Shown here piece by piece: positions 25,613-39,549 of a stretch of DNA of 64,000 nt. The notes beneath the pieces are model-generated. The model had not been told where the DNA came from. It was given only the letters and a program-made list of their open reading frames with translations, and did no database searches. Numbering within the stretch: position 1 is the stretch's first letter; the number at the start of each line of letters is the position of its first letter. Origin of the DNA: Oxyruncus cristatus (lineage: Eukaryota > Chordata > Aves > Passeriformes > Cotingidae). The position numbers were made by a program, and so were the translations under genes. The stretch lies in the NCBI GenBank assembly GCA_013399855.1, contig VXAY01006688.1:248001-312000 (forward strand), in the 5' to 3' direction.

Positions 25613-28600
25613 TTTTATTAAGATGCTGCTGACTAGCTCTTAAAAGTACGACTCATTTTACTTCATTGTTTATATCAGCCACATTTGACATGTGTATTAT
25701 TATATATTATTTTACTGGAGTATTCAGTAGACATCCCTTGTCAATGCAACAGCAGGCACCCAAGAATCAAACTAAGTTGCTCCCTGAACCCCTAACAGTG
25801 GAAGTCAAGTCAGGGCTGGGACCCATGGATGGTTTCAGGAACTGTGCACGTGAAGGGAATGGGTGTTTAAAGGTTCCTGCCTGTGATCCAGGGTTTGAAT
25901 GTAGAGTTGGAATCATGTATTATTTGACCTTCTCTCAAAACAGGGACATATTAGTTTTTTATCTTATCAAAGTGCTTGTGAACACCAAGTGACAGCTAAG
26001 GCTGCACAGTACAGAAGTTAAGCCCTAAGTCTGACCTTTCAGAGGGGCTGAGGAATCATGTCCTTAGGCATCTCTTCAGAGTCAACCTTGCACAGCTTAC
26101 AGACAGAGTATTAATGGTTGCACTCTGGGCTGTGGACATACTGTATCTAAAACATCCACACCAACTGCTGTTGCTGTTATTTCTTTTAACACTATGACAG
26201 ATAGGAAGTTTAATGAAGGGGGGGGGCGTGGAAAGAAAGTTATGATGCAGTGCAAGTAGGTGAGCGAGACAAAGCCCAGACCGAAAGCGCAGGAAAGCCC
26301 CCTCAGTGCGCAAGAAAAACAGCAAAATGAAAAGAAAGACAAACCAGTGCATGGGAGAAAAGCTGTGTGGAAGTGATATAACAACTGAAATAAGTGGAAG
26401 AGTCCACCCATCAGAGAAGACAGACATCAATGATCAGCCTCACCTCTTTACTGTGTTTCTTTGCTTTTAGTGGCTGACAGCTGAGGTTTCTACTTCTCAT
26501 CCATCTCCTACGTACGTATTTAGGTGTGATATAGCACACTCCTCCACAGCCAGTCAGGAGATCTCACGGAAGACTTCACAGGATACTCCGTGGACAATTT
26601 AATCTCAAGAGTGACTCTTGTTCCCTTAAACTCCTACTCCAGAGGGGCTGTGCTATTTGCCTCCCTGCGGTATTGAATATGGGCTTCATAGGGGTAGGAT
26701 TTTAAGTGTTCCCATTAAAAACACCCATCTTTCTCAACAAAAGAAAGTCTCATTGCTATTTTTATTCACCCCAATTGTGCCAAGATTGCTGTTAACTTCA
26801 TGACAAAAGCATGCTCATAAATGTGTAAAACAAAATTTTCAAAACTGTTTTTAACTGCATTTGTTGGAAGATTAGGCAAATGGAAAGGTTCAGAGACACA
26901 GAAAAATGTCACTGTAGTACTCAGTATTATGCCCCCCTCTTACTTATCTATCAACAACAAAAGCTCAATACAGCCATTATCTTGGGAATCCATAGATTTT
27001 TAATTTCCTACTACAAGCGAGATGACGATACAGATTTCCTCAGAAAATAAACGAGGCACAGGGAGACCTGGCATGTCATTTATAAAGAGGATATGCCATG
27101 TATCCTTCAGCCTCTGGCTGTAGCTTCCAAATTAGTGTCCCAAAACCTCTGTAACCTTCATGCATTCTCATCCTCTTCCACAATTACTTCTTAACATATG
27201 GGGAGGTTTTGAACTTTTGCAACAGCTATACTGAGTAAATCAGCTATAAACAGACATGCTATCAATACTCCAAGCTGATAGCTAATCATGATTTCTAGTC
27301 TTTCAAGCAAATAGGACAACTTAAAATGGCAAACATTGCTCTATCTACCCATCCATAAATCAGGAGTGACAATAGCAGATTATTACTCATTCACTCAGAG
27401 CATTTGTTTGGCCCTGAGAGAACTGGCTTTATTCCAAGAGCTGGCAAACACTGGTTAATATACATGTAAATGTTTTATTTCTCTTGGAATAGGCAATTTC
27501 ACAAAGTGAAATACCAAATTAAAGATGACCCTAGTTCTTCTACTGATGCCTGTCTCAGCTGCAGTGCTGCTGAAAGCCTTTGCAAGCTTTTTCACACCAA
27601 GTCAACAGGGAAAAAGCCACCTTTCCTTTTCAAAGTGAGACAATTTCGCTGCGGAAACATGAAAGCTTTTATATAAATATTAATCACCACAGTTGTTCTG
27701 GAGTTAAGTGGATGGAGACTGGCTTATATAAGGTTGCAGTACTGTCTTGGTAATAGTGAGATGTACTGAAATGGTTTTGCAAACACTGCTCCAAACAGGC
27801 TGTTCCTCAATACAAGAACTATGGTGCGAGATGTAGATTGGCAACCCCAATATTTAATCTGAGGGTACTACAAAATGGCACTTCACTACTAAGAGTGAAG
27901 CAGTGGCATTTTGTCCTTTGAAGTTCTGGTGAAAGTGTAAAGAAAAAGGAAAAGGAAAATGTTCATTTCCCCAAAAACTGCCACTACTTTGAACTGGGAG
28001 GAAGAGGGGAGACTAAGAAAAGCGAGAGAGGTTCAACACAGAGAGGCAAATAAACCAAATATCTGGACATAAGACAGTGGTTTCACAGAGCCTCTTACTA
28101 AGCAGTCCAAAGCCTGAATATTCTAAATAATGCTAAGTGTAATGCACCCATACTCCACAGCATGGGCTATCCAAAACATAAGGGAATCAACAAGCACATT
28201 CTGTGCATTTCAAGGAGAGGACAATACACACCACCTCCAGAAGGATTCTCAGAACCATCTTTTTCCTACAAAGGGCTAGAGGTATCAGATCTGCTTATTC
28301 ACCCTACCATATAGGCCATCAGCCATTGCTTACCCCTCTGTCCAACGGTGAGATTTCTTTTCACAAATTATTCGAGAGTTGAAACCAGAATTACAACCAC
28401 AAAGCAGATTTTTGAAAAAGGGAAGAGAGAAGCAGAAAATTACCACTGGAGCAAGCCCACTGACTAGTACTTGACATTACGCTGAAACTTGAACCGAATG
28501 CTGCACTTTTCCGTGCTGCTTTCACACAAAGCCCACTCTCCCTCCTCTTGCCTGCTACCGCTTACATGGCACTTAGAGATCTCACAAGGAAACCTGCTGA

Positions 28601-31600
28601 AACGAAGGGAGACACAACAGAAGAAGACGGTGCTGGCTTCAGCTCTGAAGAGGATTTTAAAATTTATCAAAGGGTCCCCCTTCGACGCTCAGCATTGTAC
28701 GTGGCTGAAATGAATACCTGTGCCTGGCGGAACTGCAAGGGAAGGCGCCTCTATGAAAGGCGACAGCACCATTACCAGATAAGCCACCAGTTAGACATCA
28801 CTGATTACCACACTGGACAGAGACTTTAACTCACCCAGAGAGCAGACAGCTAATCGGATTTCTTAATGGGCTTCTCTCAGTTTCACTGGGGCTGATGCAT
28901 TCTGCATATAGGATTTGGAAAGAGATTTTCCTCTGAATAGCACGCACCATTCTGCTACAGCATTCTACATACTTATATAAAATACCAGATGGAAGTTACA
29001 TGAAGAGTCATTAAGAGGTTAATCATTAAATTCAAGATATGCCAGGGCAGCCAACAAAGCTGGCCTCTTGAACAAATTGAGCTCAGATAAAGGTAACATT
29101 GATTTTCCTAAAGAGGTTTCATTACTAAACTCTAGATTTGTGATTTCTTTTGTGAGTAAGAAGTTAAGAGCTAATCCAAATTTACTATTTCTTTTCAGCC
29201 CAAAGAGAAACCAACCCATTTAAAATGCAGACAATATGATGGAACTCCCTCCCTTTCATTGTTCTCTCCCCTCTGAGAGAAACTGAACTTCCACAGTACT
29301 TCGAACCTCAAGGAGGAGGAAGGAACACACAAAAAAACCCTAAATACCTTAAAATAAAGCAGTTCATCTTTATTCTATAAGCTTTTCCTCAAGGACTTAA
29401 AATCAAACGTGTATTTTCTTCCAACTACTTTTATGTCTGTATTGTTCTTAAAGCTTTCCTAGAAAGGAGGTTTTTTTAGCACACAACTGAGAAACTTTAA
29501 TTTGATGAAGGGATGGGGACTGATTGGAGCCCAGAGTCAAAAAAAAGTACAAGGTAAACATTTGGATATGTTACATGATTCCGAGTTTGTCCTTCTAACT
29601 CTGATGCTCCTGTTTTCATTTTTAAAAGGTATTAGAATCAACCTAACTATTACAAGCTATACCATTAATCAAAGAGTTATCTCTTCCCCTCCTTCAAGTA
29701 TAATAAGGATCATCCATAAGACCAAAGTGATCCCATCTCCCCATTTCCAACAGGTACTCTAAAATATTTACTCAACTACGTAAATACTGTTTCGACTCAA
29801 ATCTTTAGGAATGTGAAACTTACTTAGATCTAAGAACAAATCTAAGAAAAAGCAAGGAAGATGAGAGAGACAAAATTAATCATTAAAAAATGTAAACTAT
29901 ATTCTTTTACAAGAAAAGGGACAATTTCTTATGCTCCTATTTTGAAAGCCTTGCCTCTTTCATAGTTAAGCAAAGTTTCCCCAAAGCAGGTATCACCTGC
30001 ATTCATTTGGAATTTCTATGCAAACAATGTTGAAATAAGAAATATAAAGTCAAAAAAGGACATTAAATTGTGGGATATATACATCCCAGAACCTTGCATG
30101 TATTTCTTCAGAGAGCAGGAACAACAAGAAAAAATTAGCCATGAAAAAGAAATAACAGCAGGCAAGAATGTACAACATGAAACGCTTTTTGCTTAAGGTC
30201 CCTAATGTCTCAGGAATATATTAAAATATTGTGTTAGAGCACCTGAATTTCAGAGAATTACTTCAGAGATGGCTCCTGTTGCAGCAGTTTCTGCTGGAAT
30301 ATTTCACCCTGGCTGTCAGCCAAATCTTTGCTATGCTGATGCCAAATAAATGATACCCAATTTCAACGACAGATGCTGTTGTGTTGACACATAATTGATA
30401 CGTTTATATTCAGGGCTCCCTGGAATTCTAAAACAGCAACACTTTATTCACAAGAAATACAACTGACAGCAGAATTCAAAGCGACTTGTATAGAGCTGGT
30501 GCCGCTACACTGCTGGTATTGTGAGACTGGAGGGATTGCTAACTGTGCAGGGTCGTCAGGAGCAGCGGGGACCACAGATTTTCCAGGGCAAGGGAAAATA
30601 TGGAGAGATGTCCCAGCAGTAAAAGTTAACTTGCTCAGCCAGAAACCTACTTGCTCAGAGAAACAGGAAACCTGAAAGTTTTCAACACAAGTTGCATATC
30701 CCTTTCCTGCAGAGCTTATAACTGTGCAGGAGATGGAAGTCAGAGAAACAACACAGCATTGAATAACAGATATGCTATAATCTCCTTTTCTCTTTGACTT
30801 CCTTGGTTTCCTAGGTAGGAAACAGATTACCAACCTTTAAAAATACATTTACCAAAGGTATGTTCCAAAGAAAACATTATATACCCTATTGCTTGCATGT
30901 TCACTCTCCTGTAGATAACTTGAAATCAGCTTTCATAAATAGCATTTATTTTGGAAAGCATCTATATCCCTCCTCAAGCTTAGCAAGCCTTTGGCATATA
31001 ATACAATTCTTACAGGAAAAAAATGCCGATGACATTACAATATATGCCTACAACCTGAATTTTTTCTGTTTTGGTAACACAGCATCATATATTTTCACAC
31101 AATGAGCAAAAACATTCATGGGAGAGAAATATTCAGCAAAAGGTTCATATCCCTTCATTTCATAAAAGAAAAAAAAAACCTGCAACAAATAAAATCTGGC
31201 ATGAAATACAGCAGCAAATAAACGCCATTTGGCAAAGTTTTCAGTCATTTGTCCAGGTAGTATATGCTGTTCAACAAACATGCAATGTGGAATACTCTGC
31301 CATTATGCTCTTTTTAATTAAATAAGGTTAAGCTTAAGAATAATTTTGAATTGCCTTATATGGGGATTATCAAATACATGCAGATGAACAGGATTCACTA
31401 ACTGGAAGTCTTTTCAACCCCTGGGAATGTATTTTGTTGACTGCTTCTTAAACTGTATTTTAGAACACTGATCACAACCCAGAAAGCTTCTGCAGTGTAA
31501 TACACTTCTTCTGCTTCTGAGGTCTTATCTGGCTCTCAAATACTGTCTGTGCTTCTCTACCAGCACCACAAGAAAGATTTCTTCCTCCAGTCATCTCCTT

Positions 31601-32094
31601 CCTTCCTTTATATGAAAAAGGGACTGATGTTAATTCTTCAGACTTTGCACACTGCAGCTCCTTCCTTTAATTCTTCCTCTCCTGTGCTTCTAAGGGTTGC
31701 TAAGGGCAAAACTGTCAGAAGACCTCTCTTCACACTGAATCTCTCCTTCAGGAGTGCCCAGCACAGAGAACACAGATAAAGTTATACAGGGGGAAAAAAA
31801 TGCATTTATCATCAAAGCTCCTATCTCTCAAACCCCCAAATTTGTCACTTAGTTCTGTAACACGGGATATATAAAATATCCAGGTTTATATCCTTGCAAA
31901 AGCACAAAGTAGTTGAAAAGGTCAAGGAAGTGCATTAAGTAGAAAAGCTTTAGGGACCTGTGGGTTCTTTTCACTGTTCTGAGAGGCACTGGGGAAAAAC
32001 CCCCCAAAATAATCTTTGCCAAAAGACACCCAGAAGTTAAAAGCTTAGCACCAACTGCAGTGGTACCTTCCTCTAAAAACTCCCAAAACACCCC

Positions 32095-32205
32095 AGACCA
32101 ACAAAAAAAACACCAACCAACCAACCAACAAACCCAACACCAACCAAAAAAAACAACTCTCAAAAAAGCCCACCCCAAAGAAACCACAGCCCTCCCCAAA
32201 CCCCA
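32095..32205. repeat. A/C-rich low-complexity tract (G-rich on - strand)
   Basis: Repeats of CCAA/CAAA and runs of C and A, including four CCAA units in tandem. It is the reverse-complement type of the 25.4-kb tract, so the G-runs are on the - strand, which is the SMCO4 sense strand. Confidence 0.8.
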
Positions 32206-32278
32206 CTGAAGTTTTTCAGTCACAAAGGACAGCTGGGATTGACCTTGGGCATTTGGGCATCTCAGGAACATATACGGA

Positions 32279-32333
32279 GAATCACAGATTGGTTTGTGTT
32301 AGAGGGACCTGAAAGATCATCTAGTTCCAAAGG
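32279..32333 (-). mobile_element. CR1 3'-terminal fragment, about 55 bp
   Basis: The + strand reads gaatcacagattggtttgtg, then a GGGACCTGAAAGATCATCTAG-like core and GTTCCA. This is the reverse complement of the CR1 3' end. It is extremely 5'-truncated and is followed by an A-rich stretch. Confidence 0.75.
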
Positions 32334-35300
32334 GAAAAAAAAGAAAAAATAGCTAGGCCAGCTGTCAACAGCTTTGATTTACCAGAACCAGTCATGAGGT
32401 ACGACAGGGTGGAACACCACAGACAGACCCAATCTTCCTCACTCCTGTTCAGAGGGGATGAGATGCAAACCAGCTCCAGATGCTGTGCCTGTGCTAAAAA
32501 AGCCCACTCTCAATACTGCATTTTACACTGAGTACTGCACCAAAATAAAGCTCGAAGGCTTACAGATAAGATCCTACTTCTCTCTAATTATTTGAAATAG
32601 TGGGCAGAGAAGTGTCAGTCAGTCTGCAAGGCACAGTATGACTATACCCTGTTGGTGTTAGGAGGGGCACAATAAGTCCAGGAGGAAATCAGTGTTAAGA
32701 TACCCAGACCAACTTGAGTATTTCTACTTGTTACTGAATTTGCTCCAAAGATTTATTCCTACAGTTTTCTCTGGGTGTTACTCCTTACTCCTCCATCAAG
32801 CACATGCTTAACTTAATAACTTTCTTTTTTAAAAAATCCCATCATATTCAATAGTAATAAGCCATTCTGTTTATTAACAAAGGCAAGGATTTAAAAAGTC
32901 GAATGGATTCTTAGTCCTACTTCCTCTATTGGCTACTACATTTTGTTCTGTTTGGATACAAAACAGAAAGGTCTCACTTTCTCCCAAGCAGGAAGGCAGT
33001 GCTATAGCTGTACGCATGGGGAAAAAAACAATAAAATTATTTTATACAAATATTTGTTTACCTTCCTCACTTCATAATGCAATTTCAAAGAAAAACAAAA
33101 ATGTGTTTGTTGGAGATTAGTGTACAATGAGTTCAACATCCTAAATAAATTATGAACAGAAAGAACTAAGTCACCTTCAATTTTTAGAAATGTAAAAGAC
33201 TTAGCAATAGTTCAGGCAATCAGATTTCAGATCAAATCTTACTTCTACAGACAGTTTCCTGTACTGTTAAATATTTCTCTTACAACTGTAGTACTTAAAC
33301 AATGGAGGGAAACTGCTTGCTCTGCAGACTGAAATAATAATTCAGCAGCAAGAACCAGCAGCAGGACTTCTGAATAACGGTATCAAACTCTAACATTAAG
33401 GCAAAAAGTTGACATGAAGACTTTTCCTCTATGCTAAAGTACTTCATCACAAGTAACTCCAAGTTTCCAAGCCTTCAAACATACTTCATAGATTATAATA
33501 GTATAGCTACAAGCCTCTCCTTTAACAATTATCCATTCAGTAAACTTGAGTTTCTCATGCTGTGCAGCATCAACACCTAAACCTCTCAAGCCTCTTCAGA
33601 CACACGTTGATCCTTAGTTTCTGTCCTAAGTACTCCAGAGTTTAACTGTTCTTCAATTCAAAGTAAGCTGCATAGTGAAGGCTGAGTTGATGGCCAGATC
33701 CAGAACAGCAAGCGTACTGGTCTGTCTAAGCAGATCTAAATTTGCAAAAACAACCAACCAGAGGTAAATTTCCCGAGCCTTTCTCTGGCATGAGAGCAAG
33801 CTCAGAGTCATATTTTATGGCAAGGGTAACGTCCAATAAAAGGCTCTGGGATCTTCCATCTTATTTGTATGACACCCATGTACCTGAGCTGTGTTTGAGG
33901 GTGCATTTTTATAACTAAAAGCTGTATCTTGCTTTTTGTTATCCTTCTAGCTGGGTGTCAAAGTCAAGTACAAGATCTTTCATGATGCAACAATGTTATG
34001 GACACATAATTACCAGTAAGCAGCTGTGCTAACAATAAACATTTGAGAGGCAAAACACTTCAATGAGTTTTAATAACAAATTTATGTAACACACCTCCCC
34101 TCCAGACCTGATACTAAGCACTGTATCATGGTCAGAGAACTCCTTTCCAAATATACAAACAAAGCCAAGGTGTCAAACAAAACCAAACACACACTAGGTG
34201 AAAAAGCAGTGAGACCAATTTATAAACCCAAAGCAATCTGAGGAGGAGATGGCATATACATCCTGAGGTTTGGTACATCCAAGTCATGATTATCCATAGC
34301 TCTATCATGATACAAAGCCCAAAATCAACATGACCCAAACACAAGGGTTTTTATATTTGGCAATCAGTAAGGCCCGAGGAGCCTTATTAGAGACTCATCA
34401 AAAGAGCCTATCTGAAGGCAGATGGTACTTCCAGTCTTAAAGTCTCCCCAGTCACCTGCTCTTTTTCCCTCCCCAAGTTTACCATCACACAACCACAGCT
34501 CTTCAACTCTAACTGTAGTACATCGTTACTATTCATATTTTTTTTTAGACCTGTCTATGGGAAAAAAATCACAGCTACACAAGTGTTCATAAACAAAAGT
34601 ACCAAGGCAGTACACAGTCACAATCAAAATGGATGGGATTTGTTACTGCCAGAGCCTAAGGGTTGTCCATGTAAGTAAATATAAGGCCACATCATCCTGC
34701 ACTCCCCTCACCACACCAGCTTATTTCAGCCCAGAGAAGTCATTTGTGCCTGCAGCAGGGCAGGCCACATTTCTACTCTTTCTGTGACACAGACACAAAC
34801 ACATTGGTTTAGGTAGAAGCAGCTTTTGCACTGATGCTACTCTTTATTTTCCACTCTTTTTGTGAAATACAGAGACAATTTCTGAGCAAAGCCTTTCGGG
34901 AAAGAGCTTTACTCAAAATCACTAGTCCTCTGTCTAGCACAATAAGAGCAGAGAATGCAAATTAGTTTCAATAAAAGCAGCTGGCAATCAATACGAAAGG
35001 GCTGGTCTCCAAGAGTAAAACTGGTTCCTTCAAGGATAAAAGGGGGAAAACATAAGAAGATGAATAAAGGAAGAACAAATGTAAACAACACGGGGGGTGC
35101 ACAGGAGAAAAATCTAACAATGCAATTAAAAATAAAATCAAACAAAGTGACAAAGCTGGGCATAAATAGGAAAGAAAAATACAGATACCTACAGTGCAAA
35201 AAAAAGTATCATGAGTAAAGTCTAATGGAAAACATGCAATCCAAACAAGATAAAATAAAAATCATGAAAGGGATCAGAGACAAGCTGGCACTAAGGCTTA

Positions 35301-36441
35301 GGGCATGAGTTCACGTTCTAGCCAGCTTCACAGGCTTTAGTAAGTCCACAGTAAGGTTCAGAATTCCTGCTACCACACATTTGGCCATTTCACAAAACCT
35401 TGTACACTTGTCTTCTCTGACCTCCAGCCATAAAGCAGGAAAGTCAATGCCCACCTGAGTGGCTCAGAATCTACCCACTCTGCATGCAGTCAGACTCCTT
35501 TTCTAAATCCCTTTACCTCCAGGTCCACAAGCACCTGCAGAAGACAGAGAAGCCCACACTTATTGTTACTACCTATTTAAAGAAAAAAAAAAATTCCTCA
35601 AGATTGACATTTTCACTGAATTTCTGTATTACTGTCTCATTTTTATAAGCCCAGTAGAGAATGCATTGTGGTCTTGGAAGCAGCCTTCCCTTGCAGCTGT
35701 TGTAGATAGGGGCAAATAGAAGTGTTGTAGCACCGTTAGCAACCTCCACTCAAGAGAAACCGAAAAATCAAGCGTCTTGCATACTGCAAATCAGTGTCAC
35801 AAATCACTTACCCACCATGTTCCACCTACAAGCCCTGCTCCAGTTTCTGGTTTTATCAACATATCCCACTGAATGCTTGGTTGACGTGGAACTAGGGTGG
35901 AACTAGGGTCCCTGTCTTGCACGTGCCTTTAATACTGCTTATAAGCAAACAGGAAGGCAAGCAGATACTTTGCTCAGAAGCTTTTTATTCCCAAAGCATC
36001 TCACCACAAAACTACACAATGTAACTCCTTTGACGCCCAAGAATGTAGCCCCCATCAATGACGTAGCTACTTAAATAGCATACACTAATTACACAGGGTG
36101 GAAAGTGGTGTTTTGTACACACACATGAAACTGCAGTGGGAAGTCCTGTCACCACACACTATTTTATTTAGATTAAGTTTTGAGCAGCATATTGATGGAC
36201 TACAAAGATAAGTCTCTGTCAAGTTGCTAATATACTTAAAATTATACCTGCACTTTCAGAACTTTAATACTTTGGTTGGGGCATGCCCTATATTTTAAGA
36301 AATTCTACAAGATTTCTAATGACAACAGGGATCAGAAACTTCTAGGTACACTGACATCCAAAAGCACAGAGCCTGGACTTTTAAGAGAGAAAGAAGTGAC
36401 TAACTTCTTTGCACCTAAAACTGGTGTACAAGACAGAAAAT

Positions 36442-36561
36442 AAAGAAGGATGAAAACAACCAAACAAAGAAGGATGAAAACAACCAAACAAAGAAGGATG
36501 AAAACAACCAAACAAAGAAGGATGAAAACAAACAAACAAAGAAGGATGAAAACAAACAAAC
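36442..36561. repeat. 24-bp minisatellite, five tandem copies
   Basis: The unit is AAAGAAGGATGAAAAC plus AACCAAAC (24 bp), with starts at 36442, 36466, 36490, 36514 and 36538. Copies 1-3 are identical; copies 4-5 share one C-to-A change. Because 24 is a multiple of three, the array is open in several frames (a MKTTKQRR-type octapeptide on +, CFHPSLFG on -), but these are shadows. The locus lies in the SMCO4 intron. Confidence 0.95.
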
Positions 36562-37085
36562 AAAAATCAGGAAACCTAAACAACCCTGAAATTAAACTAG
36601 TGACAGGGCAAAAGACAACAAAGGGAATACCAACACATTCTCATCCCAATCTACACGTATGACTAAAGGACTCACAAATACCTGATCTCTGGCTGTTTGT
36701 CCCATTCCATATACAAAGCCTGGTTCCACTACTGCCTACAGAAATTATTTTAGAGTTTGTCTTAACAAATAAAAATATCTCTATTTAAAAAAAAAAAAGA
36801 GGCCGGGTTTTACATCTGGGAATTCATAGCCTGTCACTACTGTTAAAACAATTAGAGCATTTTAACACCCCATTTGCATAAGGTGGGGAGGAGTTAAGAC
36901 CTCTATATACTGAAAGAGATGCCCTTCCACAGCAGTATGGCCTATTAGCCACAAACAGGATTAAGACGTCAGCAAATCCTCACAGAGCCCACATCTGTCA
37001 ACATAACTCTTTCCCATAACGAGCAAAAAGGAAGGTAACTTCTCAGCCTTATGGAGCACTTACTCTAAAGCTGTTACTGCTATAA

Positions 37086-37145
37086 CTAAAAAACAAAACA
37101 AAACCAACCAAAAACTAAAAAGGCAGCAACATAAAACAAAACAAT
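37086..37145. repeat. A/C-rich low-complexity tract
   Basis: AAAAC/AAACC units without a fixed period. Confidence 0.55.
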
Positions 37146-37940
37146 CATGGAGACCTCTCAAGATCTCTCACCCTGTGAAAAACAATCTCATCTGGTTACA
37201 GAACTTGTGGTCTTACAGCCCTGCCATTGCTCTGGTGGCTTGGTACAGCAATCAGCCCTGGGGGAATCTCCAGAGAAGACAACAGTCAAGATGTCTTTGT
37301 TGGACATTTCTCCAAGTATGACAGGATTTCCATAATCACTCAAAAACTAGAGAAATCCATACTGGCATGCAACACAAATTGCACGTCATGGACAACAGTC
37401 CACCCATAAAACATCAATCCACCCACAGATGCTTCTTTCAATGCATGATGGAGAGATCAAGTACAAAGATCATTTTATTCTGGAACACCTGAATCAAGAG
37501 ATGCCAGATCCATTCTTGAAGGGCTCAGATGGCTTTGGGAGTAGCTGGAGCACAGCTGTAGCTGTAGAAGGAAAACCCAGCCCAGTTCTGCAGAGAGAAT
37601 CAGTGGTCAGTTCCCTCAAACCCCAATACCACTGTAAAAGATCAATGTATCTCTGAGTGCAGTCCCTATGACAGCAGTGCTGCGTGCTGAATCTGGACTC
37701 CTGCGACTCCTCATGGAGAAATTCCTTCATCATCTCTTCACCACTGCTCCTTGGTGGGACCACACCACCAGGACAAGCCTGGCTGAGCTTCAAGGTGACA
37801 GGCAAAGGAGGAAGATGATGGAGGAGGAAAATTTGTAACAAAAACAAACAAGGAAACTCCATTACATTGCCATGGTCAAAAATTTAGTGTATAGTTTATC
37901 TACCATCCAGTAATAAGATAGGTCATATCACCTAACCAGC

Positions 37941-37976
37941 ATGTATATCATATATATATATATGTATATATATATG
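37941..37976. repeat. AT dinucleotide microsatellite
   Basis: An alternating TA run interrupted by single G bases, giving a near-palindromic 36-bp block. Confidence 0.9.
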
Positions 37977-39520
37977 CAAAAGCATTTCCCCGTTCATTTA
38001 ATGCATGGAAAAACATGATTTGATTTTTAAAAGCATATTGAAGTTATTTTGCTAGCATATGGATATAGCAGCAACCAGTGAGCATACAGTCCTCTCTCTC
38101 GCTGTTACGGCGTATACACACATCCAAACAAGCAGTGACAAGCCCATGATCACCTAGGGAGTGTGACTGAGGGTTGTCACCTCACACAGTCCAACTTCCA
38201 TCCATCTGATGCTGTGGGGTAGCTACAAAGCTCTGATAGCGTTCTGCAAACAGGACGTGTGACATACAGCCACTACTAAACACCTCATGTCTCACACAAA
38301 CCAGACCTCTCAGTCTGTGAACACCGATCATATCGCAAAAGGGTGTTATGTGTGCTAAGGACTCCCTAGGAGAGCTTTCCAGTGTCCACCCTGGCAGCAT
38401 CTGAAAATGCCCGTCTCTGCTAATGGTTTGTCTTTATTTCTGTATGTCTGCCGGTGCTGTCCATGCTCTTCTAAGCTAGCGTGCATTTGGGGCCAACAGC
38501 TCCGCCAAAACCCTCTCAAAGAGCAGAACAGAGACCTGTGCAAGTCCACGCTGGAAAAAGCAATAAAGAAACAGGTAGTTCCTGTTTCCCCCAAAATACT
38601 GAGAGGTATTTGACAGCTGCACCCAAAATTCCCGTTGGTAGATGTCCTTTCTATGTTTCCCACAAAGCATGAGGGGAACCTAGGGGCAAAACTGCTGTGA
38701 CAAGGAGCAGTTCATTTATCTGACACAGATCCGTTAAATCGACAACGGTTAAGAACAATCTAAAACCAGTTTTCTTCTTAGCTTCAATTTAGGAGGCCTG
38801 TATGTTATAAACAGGCCACTAAAAGGCAATTAAGAGAGTGAGGGAGAGCAAAAAGTTATTAAAAATGTACCAATGAGAAACTCATTTCACTTTTTTTCAA
38901 CAGGGCATCAGGGAATTCCTATAAGACTTCTAGTTCATTTGAAGGAGGAAATTCTGAACAAAGCTAAAAATAACTGACAGTCAGATTTTTCAAAATTGAG
39001 AGAAATACGGAAACCCCAAGAGGTCCGGCCCAGGGTGGTACCACACAGACCGATAAAAATATCATACAAATTTCAGGCAGGATAGGGACCACGGAATGTA
39101 AATCTCTGTAACACGAGAAAATTCAAAGCAGTAGAGAAAATAAAAGAAAGCTTTTAACCATAACAGATTATAAACAGCAGAAAATAAATGTTTTTAAGGT
39201 CACCAACAATCAAGAGAACCACAAAACTATGCACCGAACTCACGCCAGCTCATGACAGGGACAAAACACGCAAAAATAAAGGCACGGTGCTTAAAGGAAG
39301 AAACAAACCCCACGTTTTTACATTCAGAGCACATTATTTGGATTGTTTGGATTCTTTCCTGGGTCACCTTTAATGCTTTCCTGACATTTTTTTTTTTTTC
39401 CAACACGCTGCTTAAACACAGGTCTCGGTCGTTTCCCGGCACAACTATACTCGCGACTGGGAGCCGAAATTATTAGGAAAAAAAAAAAGGCAAAACCACA
39501 CTAACCCCAAAAGTCTTCTG

Positions 39521-39527
39521 TGAGTCA
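39521..39527. promoter_or_regulatory. SMCO4: AP-1-type site TGAGTCA at the edge of the CpG island
   Basis: An exact match to the AP-1/NF-E2 core, just inside the first intron of SMCO4. Occupancy is an inference only. Confidence 0.3.
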
Positions 39528-39549
39528 TCTGAACAGCTACTTTCCTCGT

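Noticed and set aside
31849..32271. 140-codon open frame on - rich in Trp, Phe, Gly and Val
   Set aside because: It crosses the A/C-rich low-complexity tract, whose complement lacks stops. The peptide is compositional.
36332..36583. Repetitive frames such as CFHPSLFG octapeptides
   Set aside because: They are direct translations of a 24-bp non-coding minisatellite.
38355..38672. Overlapping frames on both strands near 38.4-38.7 kb
   Set aside because: No conserved motif, and splice sites do not bound any of them.
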